Below are positions 1-6,821 of a stretch of 10,196 nt of DNA, in pieces (the first letter of the stretch is position 1; each line of letters starts with the position of its first letter). The position numbers and the translations under genes were made by a program. Source of the DNA: CAIKHN01 sp964394565. GTDB lineage: Bacteria > Patescibacteriota > Patescibacteriia > UBA9934. Where the stretch lies: positions 1-10,196 of the forward strand of contig CAYMYA010000023.1 of the NCBI GenBank assembly GCA_964394565.1. Reading direction: 5' to 3'. Below the pieces are notes generated by a model, which saw only the letters and a program-made list of their open reading frames with translations, had not been told where the DNA came from and did not search any database.

Positions 1-1200
1 GATGCTTATGCGTTTGAAATCGGTGGACTGACAAACATTGCCGCATATGCATTTGATTTTCATGCACTCGCCAATCTTGCGATCGAGTCGCTGGATTGGG
101 CACAATTGCCCGCAAATGATTTGTCAGAGGTGTTGGTGTTTACTCGCGGCTCTGCTGGCGGCACCGTTCAGGATTTCTTGAATCATCCGCCGGATCGTCC
201 GGCGATTGTCACGTATCGAGCAACGCTTCCGGGGGAGTATCGGGAAGCATCCTACGTACCGCTTGCGCAGCCCCAGACGTTTAACGTATCGCTACGTGGA
301 AGTCACGAGTATGTGACGTACGTGAACAATGAAACCTTTCAGCTTGCAGTAACGTATCAGGATATCAATCGCACGTTTGGTGCTGACGATGGGTTCATTC
401 GTGTGACAAATGAACATGGCATTGTTGTGGTGAACCGCGCCTTGCATGATGACGGGAACACGTCGGAAGATCAGCGGTATACTACCTTGACCGCGACAAT
501 TTCGGGTGAACGCTGGCCGGAAGGGGTATATCGCGTTGAACTTTCTGGAACGTCGGATATAGTTTGGCGACAGTTTGTGACGTCTCAGCGATACATGGCA
601 TTTAAGAATCGGTTGTTTATTGCAGATGACGTGGGGTACCTTGCTGTTGATCGAAAGACAACATTTGTGACGAACAGTAAATCTCTCGTTTTTGAAACGT
701 TACACGCAGACTCCGCCCATGCCGTGACGCTTGGGACTGAAGTGATTGAAATTCCCTTGGCCCACACAAAGGTGCGCGCTACGCTCGAAGCCGACGGCGT
801 GGTAACCGGCCTTACGGATGCGGGGGATGTGAAAATGACCGGGGAAGGAAAATTTGCGCTTTCTCAAGCTTCGTTTTTTGACCCCGATCCTCGTGCGCTC
901 ACAGTGAGCACGAATCTCCACGACGACACATTAGCGTATCTCGTGGCGAAGCTTCCCCCGGTTATGATGACTGCTGAGGGCTGGCGCACGGCATCGGCGA
1001 CATTTGATCTCGCGACACTTGTGAAGGAGGCTGGTGCATATAAATTTGCATTATCGTTGCCCGGGCTCATGGTGGACGAGGAACCTGTTGATCTTCATCG
1101 TATTGTGGTCACGTTTCAGAAAGAACCTTTGTCATTTGTGCAGGCGGTTATCGAAGAATTACGTGCGTGGAAACATGCGCTGAGTGAACGTATATGGTGA
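1..1200 (+). CDS. C-terminal part of a large beta-rich protein, function unknown
   Basis: The reading frame is open from the first base of the window to a TGA at 1198-1200, so the 5' end lies outside and the TTG at 106 is only an internal codon. About 399 residues are visible. They are rich in alternating hydrophobic/polar stretches with many Val, Thr and Tyr, as in stacked beta-sandwich domains of extracellular or envelope proteins; for example YVTYVNNETFQLAVTY (near 310-357) and the segment around 900-1110. I see no transmembrane helix, no cysteine-rich motif and no catalytic signature in the visible part. The C-terminus is a short amphipathic helix (near VIEELRAWKHALSERIW). The stop overlaps the start of the downstream small membrane protein, so the two are probably co-expressed and the product may be presented at the envelope. 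That location is an inference. I do not recognise the family. Confidence 0.75.
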   Translation, partial: DAYAFEIGGLTNIAAYAFDFHALANLAIESLDWAQLPANDLSEVLVFTRGSAGGTVQDFLNHPPDRPAIVTYRATLPGEYREASYVPLAQPQTFNVSLRGSHEYVTYVNNETFQLAVTYQDINRTFGADDGFIRVTNEHGIVVVNRALHDDGNTSEDQRYTTLTATISGERWPEGVYRVELSGTSDIVWRQFVTSQRYMAFKNRLFIADDVGYLAVDRKTTFVTNSKSLVFETLHADSAHAVTLGTEVIEIPLAHTKVRATLEADGVVTGLTDAGDVKMTGEGKFALSQASFFDPDPRALTVSTNLHDDTLAYLVAKLPPVMMTAEGWRTASATFDLATLVKEAGAYKFALSLPGLMVDEEPVDLHRIVVTFQKEPLSFVQAVIEELRAWKHALSERIW

Positions 1201-1535
1201 AATATTCGTTTACACGATTTGTGTATTGGGTGGTGCTTTCCGTGTACGTTCTTCTTGTGTTTGCGGAGTATGTTCGGCCAGGGTTTGTTTCAACGGTCGT
1301 AAACGTGCATGTGATGTGGTTTTTTATCATTCCCCTCACGTTAGTGCTTGTCTCGAACCATTCGCATGACGTCAGTCTTCCTCAGGGAGTCATCTTGCAC
1401 GCACTTCTTGTGGCATCGGGAGTCGTTCTCGCATTGATCGCTTGGCATGTTGGTGACGTGTTCGGTGTGATGCGTTTTTGGTTTGCATGTGTTGTCGGGA
1501 TAACTCCATTGGCATTCTTCCGATTTCATCGATAA
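1194..1535 (+). CDS. small four-helix integral membrane protein, function unknown
   Basis: This is a 113-residue hydrophobic protein with four likely membrane-spanning stretches, at about residues 8-25, 34-54, 66-85 and 91-109, separated by short loops. The loop around residues 55-62 (NHSHDVSL) is polar. The ATG at 1194 lies inside the last codons of the upstream gene (stop 1198-1200), a 7-bp overlap that suggests translational coupling. The stop at 1533-1535 is only 6 bp from the HIT gene, so all three are probably one transcript. No catalytic motif is visible. The composition (many Val, Phe, Trp) and length would suit a small accessory membrane protein, but I do not recognise a family. It is real rather than a shadow because its frame is continuous, the hydrophobic periodicity is clean and the spacing is operon-like. 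Confidence 0.7.
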   Translation: MVKYSFTRFVYWVVLSVYVLLVFAEYVRPGFVSTVVNVHVMWFFIIPLTLVLVSNHSHDVSLPQGVILHALLVASGVVLALIAWHVGDVFGVMRFWFACVVGITPLAFFRFHR

Positions 1536-1541
1536 GATGCT

Positions 1542-1952
1542 ATGCATATGCAATGTCTTTTTTGTGCAATCATTGCCGGAGAAATTCCATGTCACAAGGT
1601 TTTTGAGGATGAACATACCTTCGCGTTTCTCGATATTGGTCCGGTGAGTGAGGGGCATACGTTGGTTATCCCGAAAAAACATGCTGATGAACTCGCGACC
1701 GGATCGATTGAGAGTGCAGAGCGACTCATGGCGACCGTGTACCGTATTGCGCCAGCGATCATGAGCGCTGTTGGTGCCGACGGGTATAATTTAGGTATGA
1801 ATCATGGGGAATCCGCGGGTCAGGATGTGATGCATACGCACATGCACATTATGCCCAGGAAAACTGGCGTTTCTCGATCATTTACAAAAACCCATCCACC
1901 GGCAGAACAGCTTGCAGTCATTGCAGAGCGGATCCGCGAATGCCTTGGTTGA
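1542..1952 (+). CDS. hit: HIT (histidine triad) family nucleotide hydrolase/transferase
   Basis: The 136-residue product has the hallmarks of the HIT superfamily. The triad reads HTHMHIMP with His98, His100 and His102; the middle histidine is the nucleophile in characterised HinT enzymes, which hydrolyse purine nucleoside phosphoramidates and related AMP-linked compounds. It is preceded by NLGMNHGESAGQDV, the usual nucleotide-binding stretch. Cys5 and Cys8 (CLFC) together with His47 and His98 fit the zinc site of the bacterial HIT subgroup. The segment FLDIGPVSEGHTLVIPKKH is also typical. Length is normal for a complete cytosolic protein. A second in-frame ATG lies at 1548 (MQCLFC) and could be the true start; neither has a convincing Shine-Dalgarno sequence. 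The role here is probably housekeeping and unrelated to the sugar genes downstream. The end of the gene carries the promoter of the next gene. Confidence 0.95.
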   Translation: MHMQCLFCAIIAGEIPCHKVFEDEHTFAFLDIGPVSEGHTLVIPKKHADELATGSIESAERLMATVYRIAPAIMSAVGADGYNLGMNHGESAGQDVMHTHMHIMPRKTGVSRSFTKTHPPAEQLAVIAERIRECLG

Positions 1953-1977
1953 CGCTCGCCCGTTCAATCCTTACTAT
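1949..1977 (+). promoter_or_regulatory. sigma70-type promoter for the dehydratase gene
   Basis: A -35 hexamer TTGACG (1949-1954) and a -10 hexamer TACTAT (1972-1977) are separated by exactly 17 bp. Each matches the consensus at 5 of 6 positions. The -35 overlaps the stop codon of the HIT gene. Transcription would start near 1984, leaving a leader of about 25 nt before the ATG at 2010. This makes the dehydratase the first gene of a new transcription unit. The call rests on sequence match only. Confidence 0.65.
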
Positions 1978-2009
1978 AGGGGCATTGTTCTTGAATTTGC
2001 TCTGCGCGT

Positions 2010-2794
2010 ATGCCAACCATGGAACAGTTTTTGACGCCGGAACGGAAGGCGTTTTGGAAAAATCGTCACGTCTTTATGACCGGGGCGTACGGATTACTTG
2101 GTTCGGCAATTGTGGATTTTCTTACACGACTTGATGCACGTGTGGTGGTGTTAAAGCGCGATCATGTTCCGACCAGTCGATTATTTGAAATCCCAAAGTA
2201 TAACAATGTCATTGTGGTTGACGGGGATTTTGAGGATTACGAAACCGTGTACCGCACCATAAATGACTATGAAATTGAAACGGTGTTTCATGTAGGCGCA
2301 CAGGCTATTGCGCCGATTGCGAATCGTTCACCGCTTCCGACGTTTCGTACGAACGTTATGGGTACGGTCAATGTGCTCGAAGCGTGTCGCTTGGCGCCAA
2401 CGGTCAAGCGTGTGCTTGTTGCGTCGTCTGATAAAGCGTATGGTCCACAACCGGTATTGCCGTACACAGAGGATGCGCCACTCCGCGGGAATCATCCGTA
2501 CGACTGTTCAAAATCCTGTACTGATCTTATTGCGTATACGTACTATAATACGTACAAACTTCCGGTATGCGTGACGCGGTGCGGAAATTTGTATGGTCCG
2601 GGCGATTTAAACTGGAGTCGTGTGATTCCAGAAACCATCAAACACATTGTGCATGATGAAGAGCCGCTCGTGCGGAGCGACGGAACGTTTATTCGGGATT
2701 ACTTCTTCGTGAAGGATGCCGCGCTTGGTTACTTGACCATTGCAGAGAATATGGATCGCCCGGACGTCGCGGGTCAAGCGTTTAACTTGAGCAC
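2010..2794 (+). CDS. rfbG: CDP-glucose 4,6-dehydratase-like SDR, 3' end lost in gap
   Basis: The visible 261 residues are an extended short-chain dehydrogenase of the nucleotide-sugar dehydratase type, which uses bound NAD to convert a nucleoside-diphosphate sugar to its 4-keto-6-deoxy form. The NAD-binding TGAYGLLG is at residues 24-31, the catalytic Ser140-Asp141-Lys142 (SSDKAYG) and Tyr164-x3-Lys168 (YDCSK) follow, and NVMGTVNVLEA is at about 115-125. The N-terminal FWK before the beta strand, LFEI (58-61) and the SSDK motif resemble CDP-glucose 4,6-dehydratase (RfbG/DdhB) more than dTDP-glucose RmlB; the nearby rfbF supports this. A GDP- or UDP-sugar SDR remains possible. Family members are usually about 350 residues, so the last quarter is missing in the gap starting at 2795. 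The start could also be the ATG at 2019; neither has a strong Shine-Dalgarno sequence. The open frame running on through the gap is not evidence of a fusion. Confidence 0.85.
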
Positions 2795-2894
2795 NNNNNN
2801 NNNNNNNNNNNNNNNNNNNNNNNNNNNNNNNNNNNNNNNNNNNNNNNNNNNNNNNNNNNNNNNNNNNNNNNNNNNNNNNNNNNNNNNNNNNNNN
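2795..2894. other. assembly gap (100 N)
   Basis: There are exactly 100 N, the conventional placeholder for a scaffold join of unknown size. The sequence on the left encodes an SDR and on the right an RmlC-like cupin, so the end of one gene, the start of the next and possibly additional genes are missing. Confidence 0.98.
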
Positions 2895-3245
2895 GATCCG
2901 CAGTTTGTACAGTTTGGAGAAGTGTATGTTTCCACTATTGTTCCAGGAGTAACAAAGGGCTGGAAATGTCACATGCGCTCGGTGAGTAATCTTGTTGTCC
3001 CGCTTGGGCATGTGCGGTTTGTTCTGTTCGATGCGCGTGAGGGGTCGCCGTCATACGGGGTGTACGACGATGTGACAATCGGCGTGACGCATTACTCCAT
3101 GCTCAGCATTCCACCGGGCGTTGTATATGCTTGGCGTACTGTGGGGGAGGAAACGGCGATGGTGGTGAATTGTGCGACAGAGCTCTGGGCACCGGATGAA
3201 AGTACAAACCAACCATTGGATACATATACATATTCTTGGGAATAA
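2895..3245 (+). CDS. RmlC-like dTDP-4-dehydrorhamnose 3,5-epimerase family, 5' end lost in gap
   Basis: The visible 116 residues read straight out of the gap to a TAA at 3243-3245. They match the cupin fold of the RmlC family: EVYVSTIVPGVTKGWKCHMR is the beginning of the core, with a histidine at the place where RmlC has its catalytic-site His, followed by VRFVLFDAREGSPS (the family's V-x-D-x-R-x-SP signature) and IPPGVVYAWRTVGEET, the conserved proline-glycine turn. The family epimerises C3 and/or C5 of 4-keto-6-deoxy nucleotide sugars. About 60 N-terminal residues are probably missing. It follows the dehydratase on the same strand and sits before a strong terminator, so it is likely the last gene of that unit. 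It belongs to the subgroup with a KGW-x-x-H pattern rather than the classical RGLHYQ, so the substrate need not be dTDP-linked. It is almost certainly a separate gene from the SDR across the gap. Confidence 0.85.
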   Translation, partial: DPQFVQFGEVYVSTIVPGVTKGWKCHMRSVSNLVVPLGHVRFVLFDAREGSPSYGVYDDVTIGVTHYSMLSIPPGVVYAWRTVGEETAMVVNCATELWAPDESTNQPLDTYTYSWE

Positions 3246-3280
3246 AAACACCCCGACATCGCGTCGGGGGTGTTTTTTTT
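3246..3280. terminator. bidirectional intrinsic terminator
   Basis: CACCCCGAC (3249-3257) pairs with GTCGGGGGTG (3263-3272), with one extra G in the right arm and a five-base loop ATCGC. Eight T follow on the + strand (3273-3280) and an A-rich tract precedes the hairpin (3244-3248, after the TAA). It can therefore end both the rightward epimerase transcript and the leftward rfbF transcript, whose stop codon at 3281-3283 abuts it. Confidence 0.9.
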
Positions 3281-4078
3281 CTATGCCCATGTTTTCCATT
3301 TTGGGTCATTTGCCCATTGTGCATTCAGCGCTTCCATGTCTTGGTACGTATCCATGCATTGCCAAAATCCGTCGTGGTTATACAATGCAAGCTTTCCGTC
3401 TGTTGCCATGCGCATGAGCGCGTCTTCGATCATTTCGCCTTCTTTGAGGTATTGCATAATGCCGGCTTTCTCGAACACCATGAATCCGCCGTTTGTGTAC
3501 TCCTTCATGACCGGGTACTGTTTGAATTCTCGGATGATTCCTTTCTCATTTGTTTCGACGAGTCCATATTTCGACTTTGGGTGCACGCCAGTAATGGTGC
3601 CGAATGCACCGCTCTCTTTCACCTGTTTTTCGTGATACGCAAGAAGCGCTCCGATATCGAGATCCGTCACTCCATCGCCATACGTGACCATGAATCGGTC
3701 GCTTGGAACGTATTTCATGACCTTGAGCAGCCGCTCTCCGGTGAGGGTATTTTCGCCAGTATCTGCAAATGTTAACTGGAAATCATCACGATCCGTACCC
3801 TGTGGCACTGTCACAAACCCATTGCTCGTTTCTAAATGAAAATCTGATGCAAATAAACGGTGATTGATAAAATATTCCTTGATCATTTGACCTTTATAGC
3901 CAAGGCAGAGGATAAAGCGGTTGTGTCCATGATGCGCGTAGCCTTTCATGATATGCCAGAGAATTGGTCGTCCACCGACCGTGACCATCGGTTTTGGGCG
4001 GAATTCTGTCTCTTCTTTGAGACGCGATCCCTTGCCTCCACAGAATATCACGACGGGTACCGGTTGACTGATTAGCAT
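3281..4078 (-). CDS. rfbF: glucose-1-phosphate cytidylyltransferase
   Basis: The 265-residue product matches RfbF, which makes CDP-glucose from CTP and glucose-1-phosphate, the first step to CDP-linked deoxyhexoses. The nucleotidyltransferase signature GGKGSRL is at residues 14-20 and PKPM at 28-31. GGRPILWHIMK (35-45) and LGYKGQMIKEYF (59-70) are characteristic, as are the metal-binding YGDGVTDLD (133-141), NGGFMVF (196-202), FWQCMDT (238-244) and the C-terminal PKWKTW. TGENTLTGERL (108-118) corresponds to the conserved TGxxTMTGxRL stretch of RfbF. Length is normal (about 255-265), so it is complete. The gene points left, convergent with the dehydratase/epimerase unit and divergent from the glycosyltransferases. 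A promoter lies within the beginning of the divergent gene (4108-4136). No Shine-Dalgarno sequence is evident before the ATG. Confidence 0.95.
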   Translation of the reverse strand: MLISQPVPVVIFCGGKGSRLKEETEFRPKPMVTVGGRPILWHIMKGYAHHGHNRFILCLGYKGQMIKEYFINHRLFASDFHLETSNGFVTVPQGTDRDDFQLTFADTGENTLTGERLLKVMKYVPSDRFMVTYGDGVTDLDIGALLAYHEKQVKESGAFGTITGVHPKSKYGLVETNEKGIIREFKQYPVMKEYTNGGFMVFEKAGIMQYLKEGEMIEDALMRMATDGKLALYNHDGFWQCMDTYQDMEALNAQWANDPKWKTWA

Positions 4079-4092
4079 AAAGCATCGAGAAT
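4064..4092 (+). promoter_or_regulatory. possible promoter for the glycosyltransferase operon
   Basis: TTGACT (4064-4069) and GAGAAT (4087-4092) are spaced by 17 bp; the -35 matches 5 of 6 and the -10 only 4 of 6 positions. Initiation would be near 4099, which fits the ATG start at 4129 rather than the GTG at 4096. The -35 lies within the first codons of rfbF on the other strand. Weaker than the opposing rfbF promoter. Confidence 0.35.
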
Positions 4093-4107
4093 GGGGTGAA
4101 TAAGGCG

Positions 4108-4136
4108 ATTGTAAGGAACGAAACTTCTATGGTCAA
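4108..4136 (-). promoter_or_regulatory. promoter for rfbF
   Basis: On the minus strand TTGACC (4136-4131) and TACAAT (4113-4108) are spaced by 17 bp, each matching the sigma70 consensus at 5 of 6 positions. Initiation would be near 4101, giving a leader of about 22 nt before the rfbF ATG at 4078. The -35 lies inside the first codons of the divergent glycosyltransferase gene. Confidence 0.65.
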
Positions 4137-4995
4137 GCAGATATCCCTCATCATTGTAAGCTGGAATGTTCGGCAGCTTTTAGAGGCTAACCTTCGCAAG
4201 ATTTTTTCCCTGTCCCCGGAGGTTTCTTTTGAAGTTGTGGTGGTTGATAACGGTTCGTGCGATGGGAGCGCTCACATGGTGCGCGATGAGTTCCCGCAGG
4301 CGAAGCTTATTCAGAATGATTGGGATGCAGGGTTTTCTTTTGCATGTAATCAGGGGCTTCGGGTTACGACGGGTGAAATATGTGTGTTGTTGAACCCAGA
4401 CATGTTGCTCGAATCGGGCGTGTTAGAGCGGACGTATCATGAACTCATGTCGGATAAAACCATTGGCGTGCTCGGGGTAAAATTGTTGACGGGGGACGGA
4501 AAGGTTCTGCAATCGGTGCGACGATTTCCTGATCTTGGTTCACAGCTTGCGGTAGTGTTGAAACTGGCACGCTTTTTCCCGAAGCTGATCGATCGATATA
4601 TGGCGAATGATCTCGACTACGGTATTTCGCAAGATGTTGATCAAGTACGCGGATCGTATTTTGCATTTCGCCGTGAACTTCTTTCCTCGATCGGATTTTT
4701 GGACGAAGGGTATCATTTATGGTTTGAAGAAGTAGATTATTGTAAGCGTGTGCAGAATGCGGGGTTGCGTATTCGGTACGATGCAAGCGTCGCGTGCCAT
4801 GACTTTGTTGGTAAGGGATTTGCAAAAATGAAGCACGGTGAAAAACAGATACTTTTTACTGCAAGCATGCAACGGTATTTTTGGAAGTGGCATGCATGGT
4901 GGCAGGCTGGAGTGATTGCGATCGCGCGACCGTTCGGTATTGCGGTGGCATATGTTGTAGACGCGTATGAATCGTTGATGGGAAAACGGGTATGA
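4129..4995 (+). CDS. GT2 family glycosyltransferase (WbbL/rhamnosyltransferase-like)
   Basis: From the ATG at 4129 the protein has 288 residues. It shows the GT-A fold of family GT2: ISLIIVSWN at the start, VVDNGS with Asp40, the DXD-equivalent LLNPD at 88-91, RRFPD (131-135), the acceptor-site RGSYFAFRRE (174-183) and WFEEVDYCKR (198-207), which contains the likely catalytic Glu/Asp pair. A hydrophobic stretch near 258-280 may anchor the C-terminus to the membrane. Such enzymes transfer a sugar, often rhamnose or another deoxyhexose, from a nucleotide donor to a lipid-linked glycan on the cytosolic face. An in-frame GTG at 4096 would add 11 residues, but the ATG gives the usual family N-terminus and has AAGGAA (4113-4118) 10 bp upstream. 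It overlaps the next gene by 4 bp (ATGA at 4992). Acceptor and donor cannot be read from sequence. Confidence 0.92.
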   Translation: MVKQISLIIVSWNVRQLLEANLRKIFSLSPEVSFEVVVVDNGSCDGSAHMVRDEFPQAKLIQNDWDAGFSFACNQGLRVTTGEICVLLNPDMLLESGVLERTYHELMSDKTIGVLGVKLLTGDGKVLQSVRRFPDLGSQLAVVLKLARFFPKLIDRYMANDLDYGISQDVDQVRGSYFAFRRELLSSIGFLDEGYHLWFEEVDYCKRVQNAGLRIRYDASVACHDFVGKGFAKMKHGEKQILFTASMQRYFWKWHAWWQAGVIAIARPFGIAVAYVVDAYESLMGKRV

Positions 4996-6821
4996 ATCGT
5001 CTTGCATTGCAATTGACGTGCTATAACGGATCGCGGTATTTGCCGCACCTTTTTGCGTCGCTTGCCGCGCAAACGCTAAAGCATTGGACGCTTTACGTGC
5101 TTGATAATGGGTCGAACGATGACGAGCGTCTCGCGATCAAGGCCGCGGTCGATGCCGCGGGGTTCCCAATTGCATTCGAGCGCGTCGATGAAACGCTGAA
5201 CTTTGCAAATGGTCATAATCATCTTTTTACCAAACACGATGCGGAACTTGTTCAGCTTTTGAATGACGACGCGATGCTTGAACCGACGTATCTCCAAGAT
5301 GTCGTAGCATTTATGGATGCACATCCATCGTGTGCATCGGCATCTGGAAGAATTTTTCGTTGGGATTTTGATCGCGCAGACACTCCGACAAAGGGGAAGA
5401 CCGACGTGATCGACTCACTCGGCCTCGAGCGGTTTTCGAATGGGAAGGTTGCAGAACGGTTTCGTGGCGTGCCTTTGGTGAAAATTACTGAGCACAGTTT
5501 GAGAGTATGGAAAGTGTTTGGTGTTTCTGGGTGTTTGCCGATGTATCGTCGGAGTGCGGTGCTTGCGTCGTCGCCGGACGGAACACTGTTTGATCCAACG
5601 TTTGTTTCGTATAAAGAAGACGTGGAGATCGCGTATCGATTTGAGAATATCGGGATGCATTCTGCCGTCGTGCATTCTGCGGTCGCGTATCACCGCCGAA
5701 CATTTGTTGAGCGCTCTCATGCAACACAGAGTAGTTCCGTGCAACTCCACTCGTACCGAAATCACCTTTGGATTTTGTTCATGCACTGGCCGGTTCGGAA
5801 CGTATTGCAGTCTTCATGGGCGCTTTTTCCGTTTGAGTTTGCAAAAATGTGGTATTGGCTGTTGCACCGTCCGCGTGTTGTGGTTGACGCGTGGCAGCAA
5901 ACCAGGCATGAATGGGCAAACATTCTTCGGAAGCGACAATATATGCAGCGACTGCGCGATACGCGATCCTCCGGACATTTTGTTCCACTTGTTCATCCGC
6001 CGGCACCATACACGTTTGCGATTATTACGGTTTCGCATAACGATCTGCACCAAGAATATTTCACGTCTTTAGCATCGGCGATCGCAAACACCAAGGAACG
6101 TGTTCAGGTGATTATCGTCGATAACGCGTCGACGGCATATTGCGCCAACGAATTTGTTGATCGATTCTTACAAAAAGATGTCACAGTGATTTTGCGGAAT
6201 GGCGATTTCGGTTTTGGATCTTCGTCGAATCGGGGCATCCGGGAGGCGCGTGCACAATATGTGATTTTTTTGAATCCCGATACGGTGATTGCCGATGAGC
6301 ATTTCTTTGACCATTTGAAGGAATTTTTGGATGCAAATCCGCAGGCAGGTGTCGTCGCGCCCCGCATACATCATTTTAATGGGGAGCTCCAGGAAACGTG
6401 CCGCAGGTTTCCTCGGTGGTACATGCCGCTTGTGCAACGCACGGGGTTGGGGCATTTGAAGTTTGGTCAACACTACACAACGACGTTTTTGATGCGGGAT
6501 TACGATCACCGTGTTCCACGCATGGTGGACTGGGCGCAGGGCTCTGCGTTGTGCATCTCGCAGCCGCTTCTTGAGGAGCTTGGTGGGTTCGATGATCGTT
6601 TTTGGATGTATTTTGAGGATATCGATTTGTGCCGGCGCGTGTGGAATACGGGGCATCCGGTGTATTATTTCCCTGGTGCACACATTCGTCATGCATACGG
6701 CAAGGCATCGGCAGGAAAAAGCAATTTTCTTTGGACTGCACTTACCAACACGATGGCGCATACGCATATTTTGAGTTGGCTGAAATATCAGTGGAAATGG
6801 AAACGAGGCGATTATTTATGA
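4992..6821 (+). CDS. double-domain GT2 glycosyltransferase
   Basis: The 609-residue protein contains two consecutive GT2 catalytic domains. Domain 1 (about 1-290) has ALQLTCYNGS (5-14), VLDNGS with Asp38, LNDDA (90-94) and YKEDVE (207-212). Domain 2 (about 340-600) has AIITVSHND (343-351), VDNAS with Asp377, LNPDT (427-431), RRFPRW (471-476), WAQGSALCIS (514-523) and YFEDIDLCRR (540-549). Both therefore keep the donor-binding Asp and the acidic acceptor-site residues, and both may be active. An aromatic, basic linker (about 255-330; HLWILFMHWP, FAKMWYWLLHRP) could lie on the membrane. Domain 2 resembles the upstream glycosyltransferase more than domain 1 does. The gene starts at the ATGA overlap at 4992 and ends in another ATGA overlap at 6818-6821, so the three glycosyltransferases are translationally coupled. 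It probably adds two successive sugars, or builds a repeat; that is inference. Confidence 0.9.
   Translation: MNRLALQLTCYNGSRYLPHLFASLAAQTLKHWTLYVLDNGSNDDERLAIKAAVDAAGFPIAFERVDETLNFANGHNHLFTKHDAELVQLLNDDAMLEPTYLQDVVAFMDAHPSCASASGRIFRWDFDRADTPTKGKTDVIDSLGLERFSNGKVAERFRGVPLVKITEHSLRVWKVFGVSGCLPMYRRSAVLASSPDGTLFDPTFVSYKEDVEIAYRFENIGMHSAVVHSAVAYHRRTFVERSHATQSSSVQLHSYRNHLWILFMHWPVRNVLQSSWALFPFEFAKMWYWLLHRPRVVVDAWQQTRHEWANILRKRQYMQRLRDTRSSGHFVPLVHPPAPYTFAIITVSHNDLHQEYFTSLASAIANTKERVQVIIVDNASTAYCANEFVDRFLQKDVTVILRNGDFGFGSSSNRGIREARAQYVIFLNPDTVIADEHFFDHLKEFLDANPQAGVVAPRIHHFNGELQETCRRFPRWYMPLVQRTGLGHLKFGQHYTTTFLMRDYDHRVPRMVDWAQGSALCISQPLLEELGGFDDRFWMYFEDIDLCRRVWNTGHPVYYFPGAHIRHAYGKASAGKSNFLWTALTNTMAHTHILSWLKYQWKWKRGDYL

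Noticed and set aside
106..108. TTG as start of the first gene
   Set aside because: The frame is open to base 1 without a stop, so this is an internal codon of a gene truncated by the window edge.
2733..2755. TTGACC followed by TATGGA as an internal promoter in the dehydratase
   Set aside because: The spacing is only about 11 bp and it lies in a conserved coding stretch.
4096..4098. GTG start for the first glycosyltransferase
   Set aside because: It adds 11 residues not expected in the family, would lie at or before the predicted transcript start, and the ATG at 4129 has a better ribosome site.
5659..5690. Short direct repeat GCATTCTGC encoding HSAV-VHSAV
   Set aside because: Only two imperfect copies in a coding region; it is explained by local protein sequence and shows no wider repeat structure.
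6629..6817. Upstream extension of the third glycosyltransferase
   Set aside because: It lies wholly within the preceding gene in another frame; the ATGA overlap at 6818 and the family N-terminus mark the true start.
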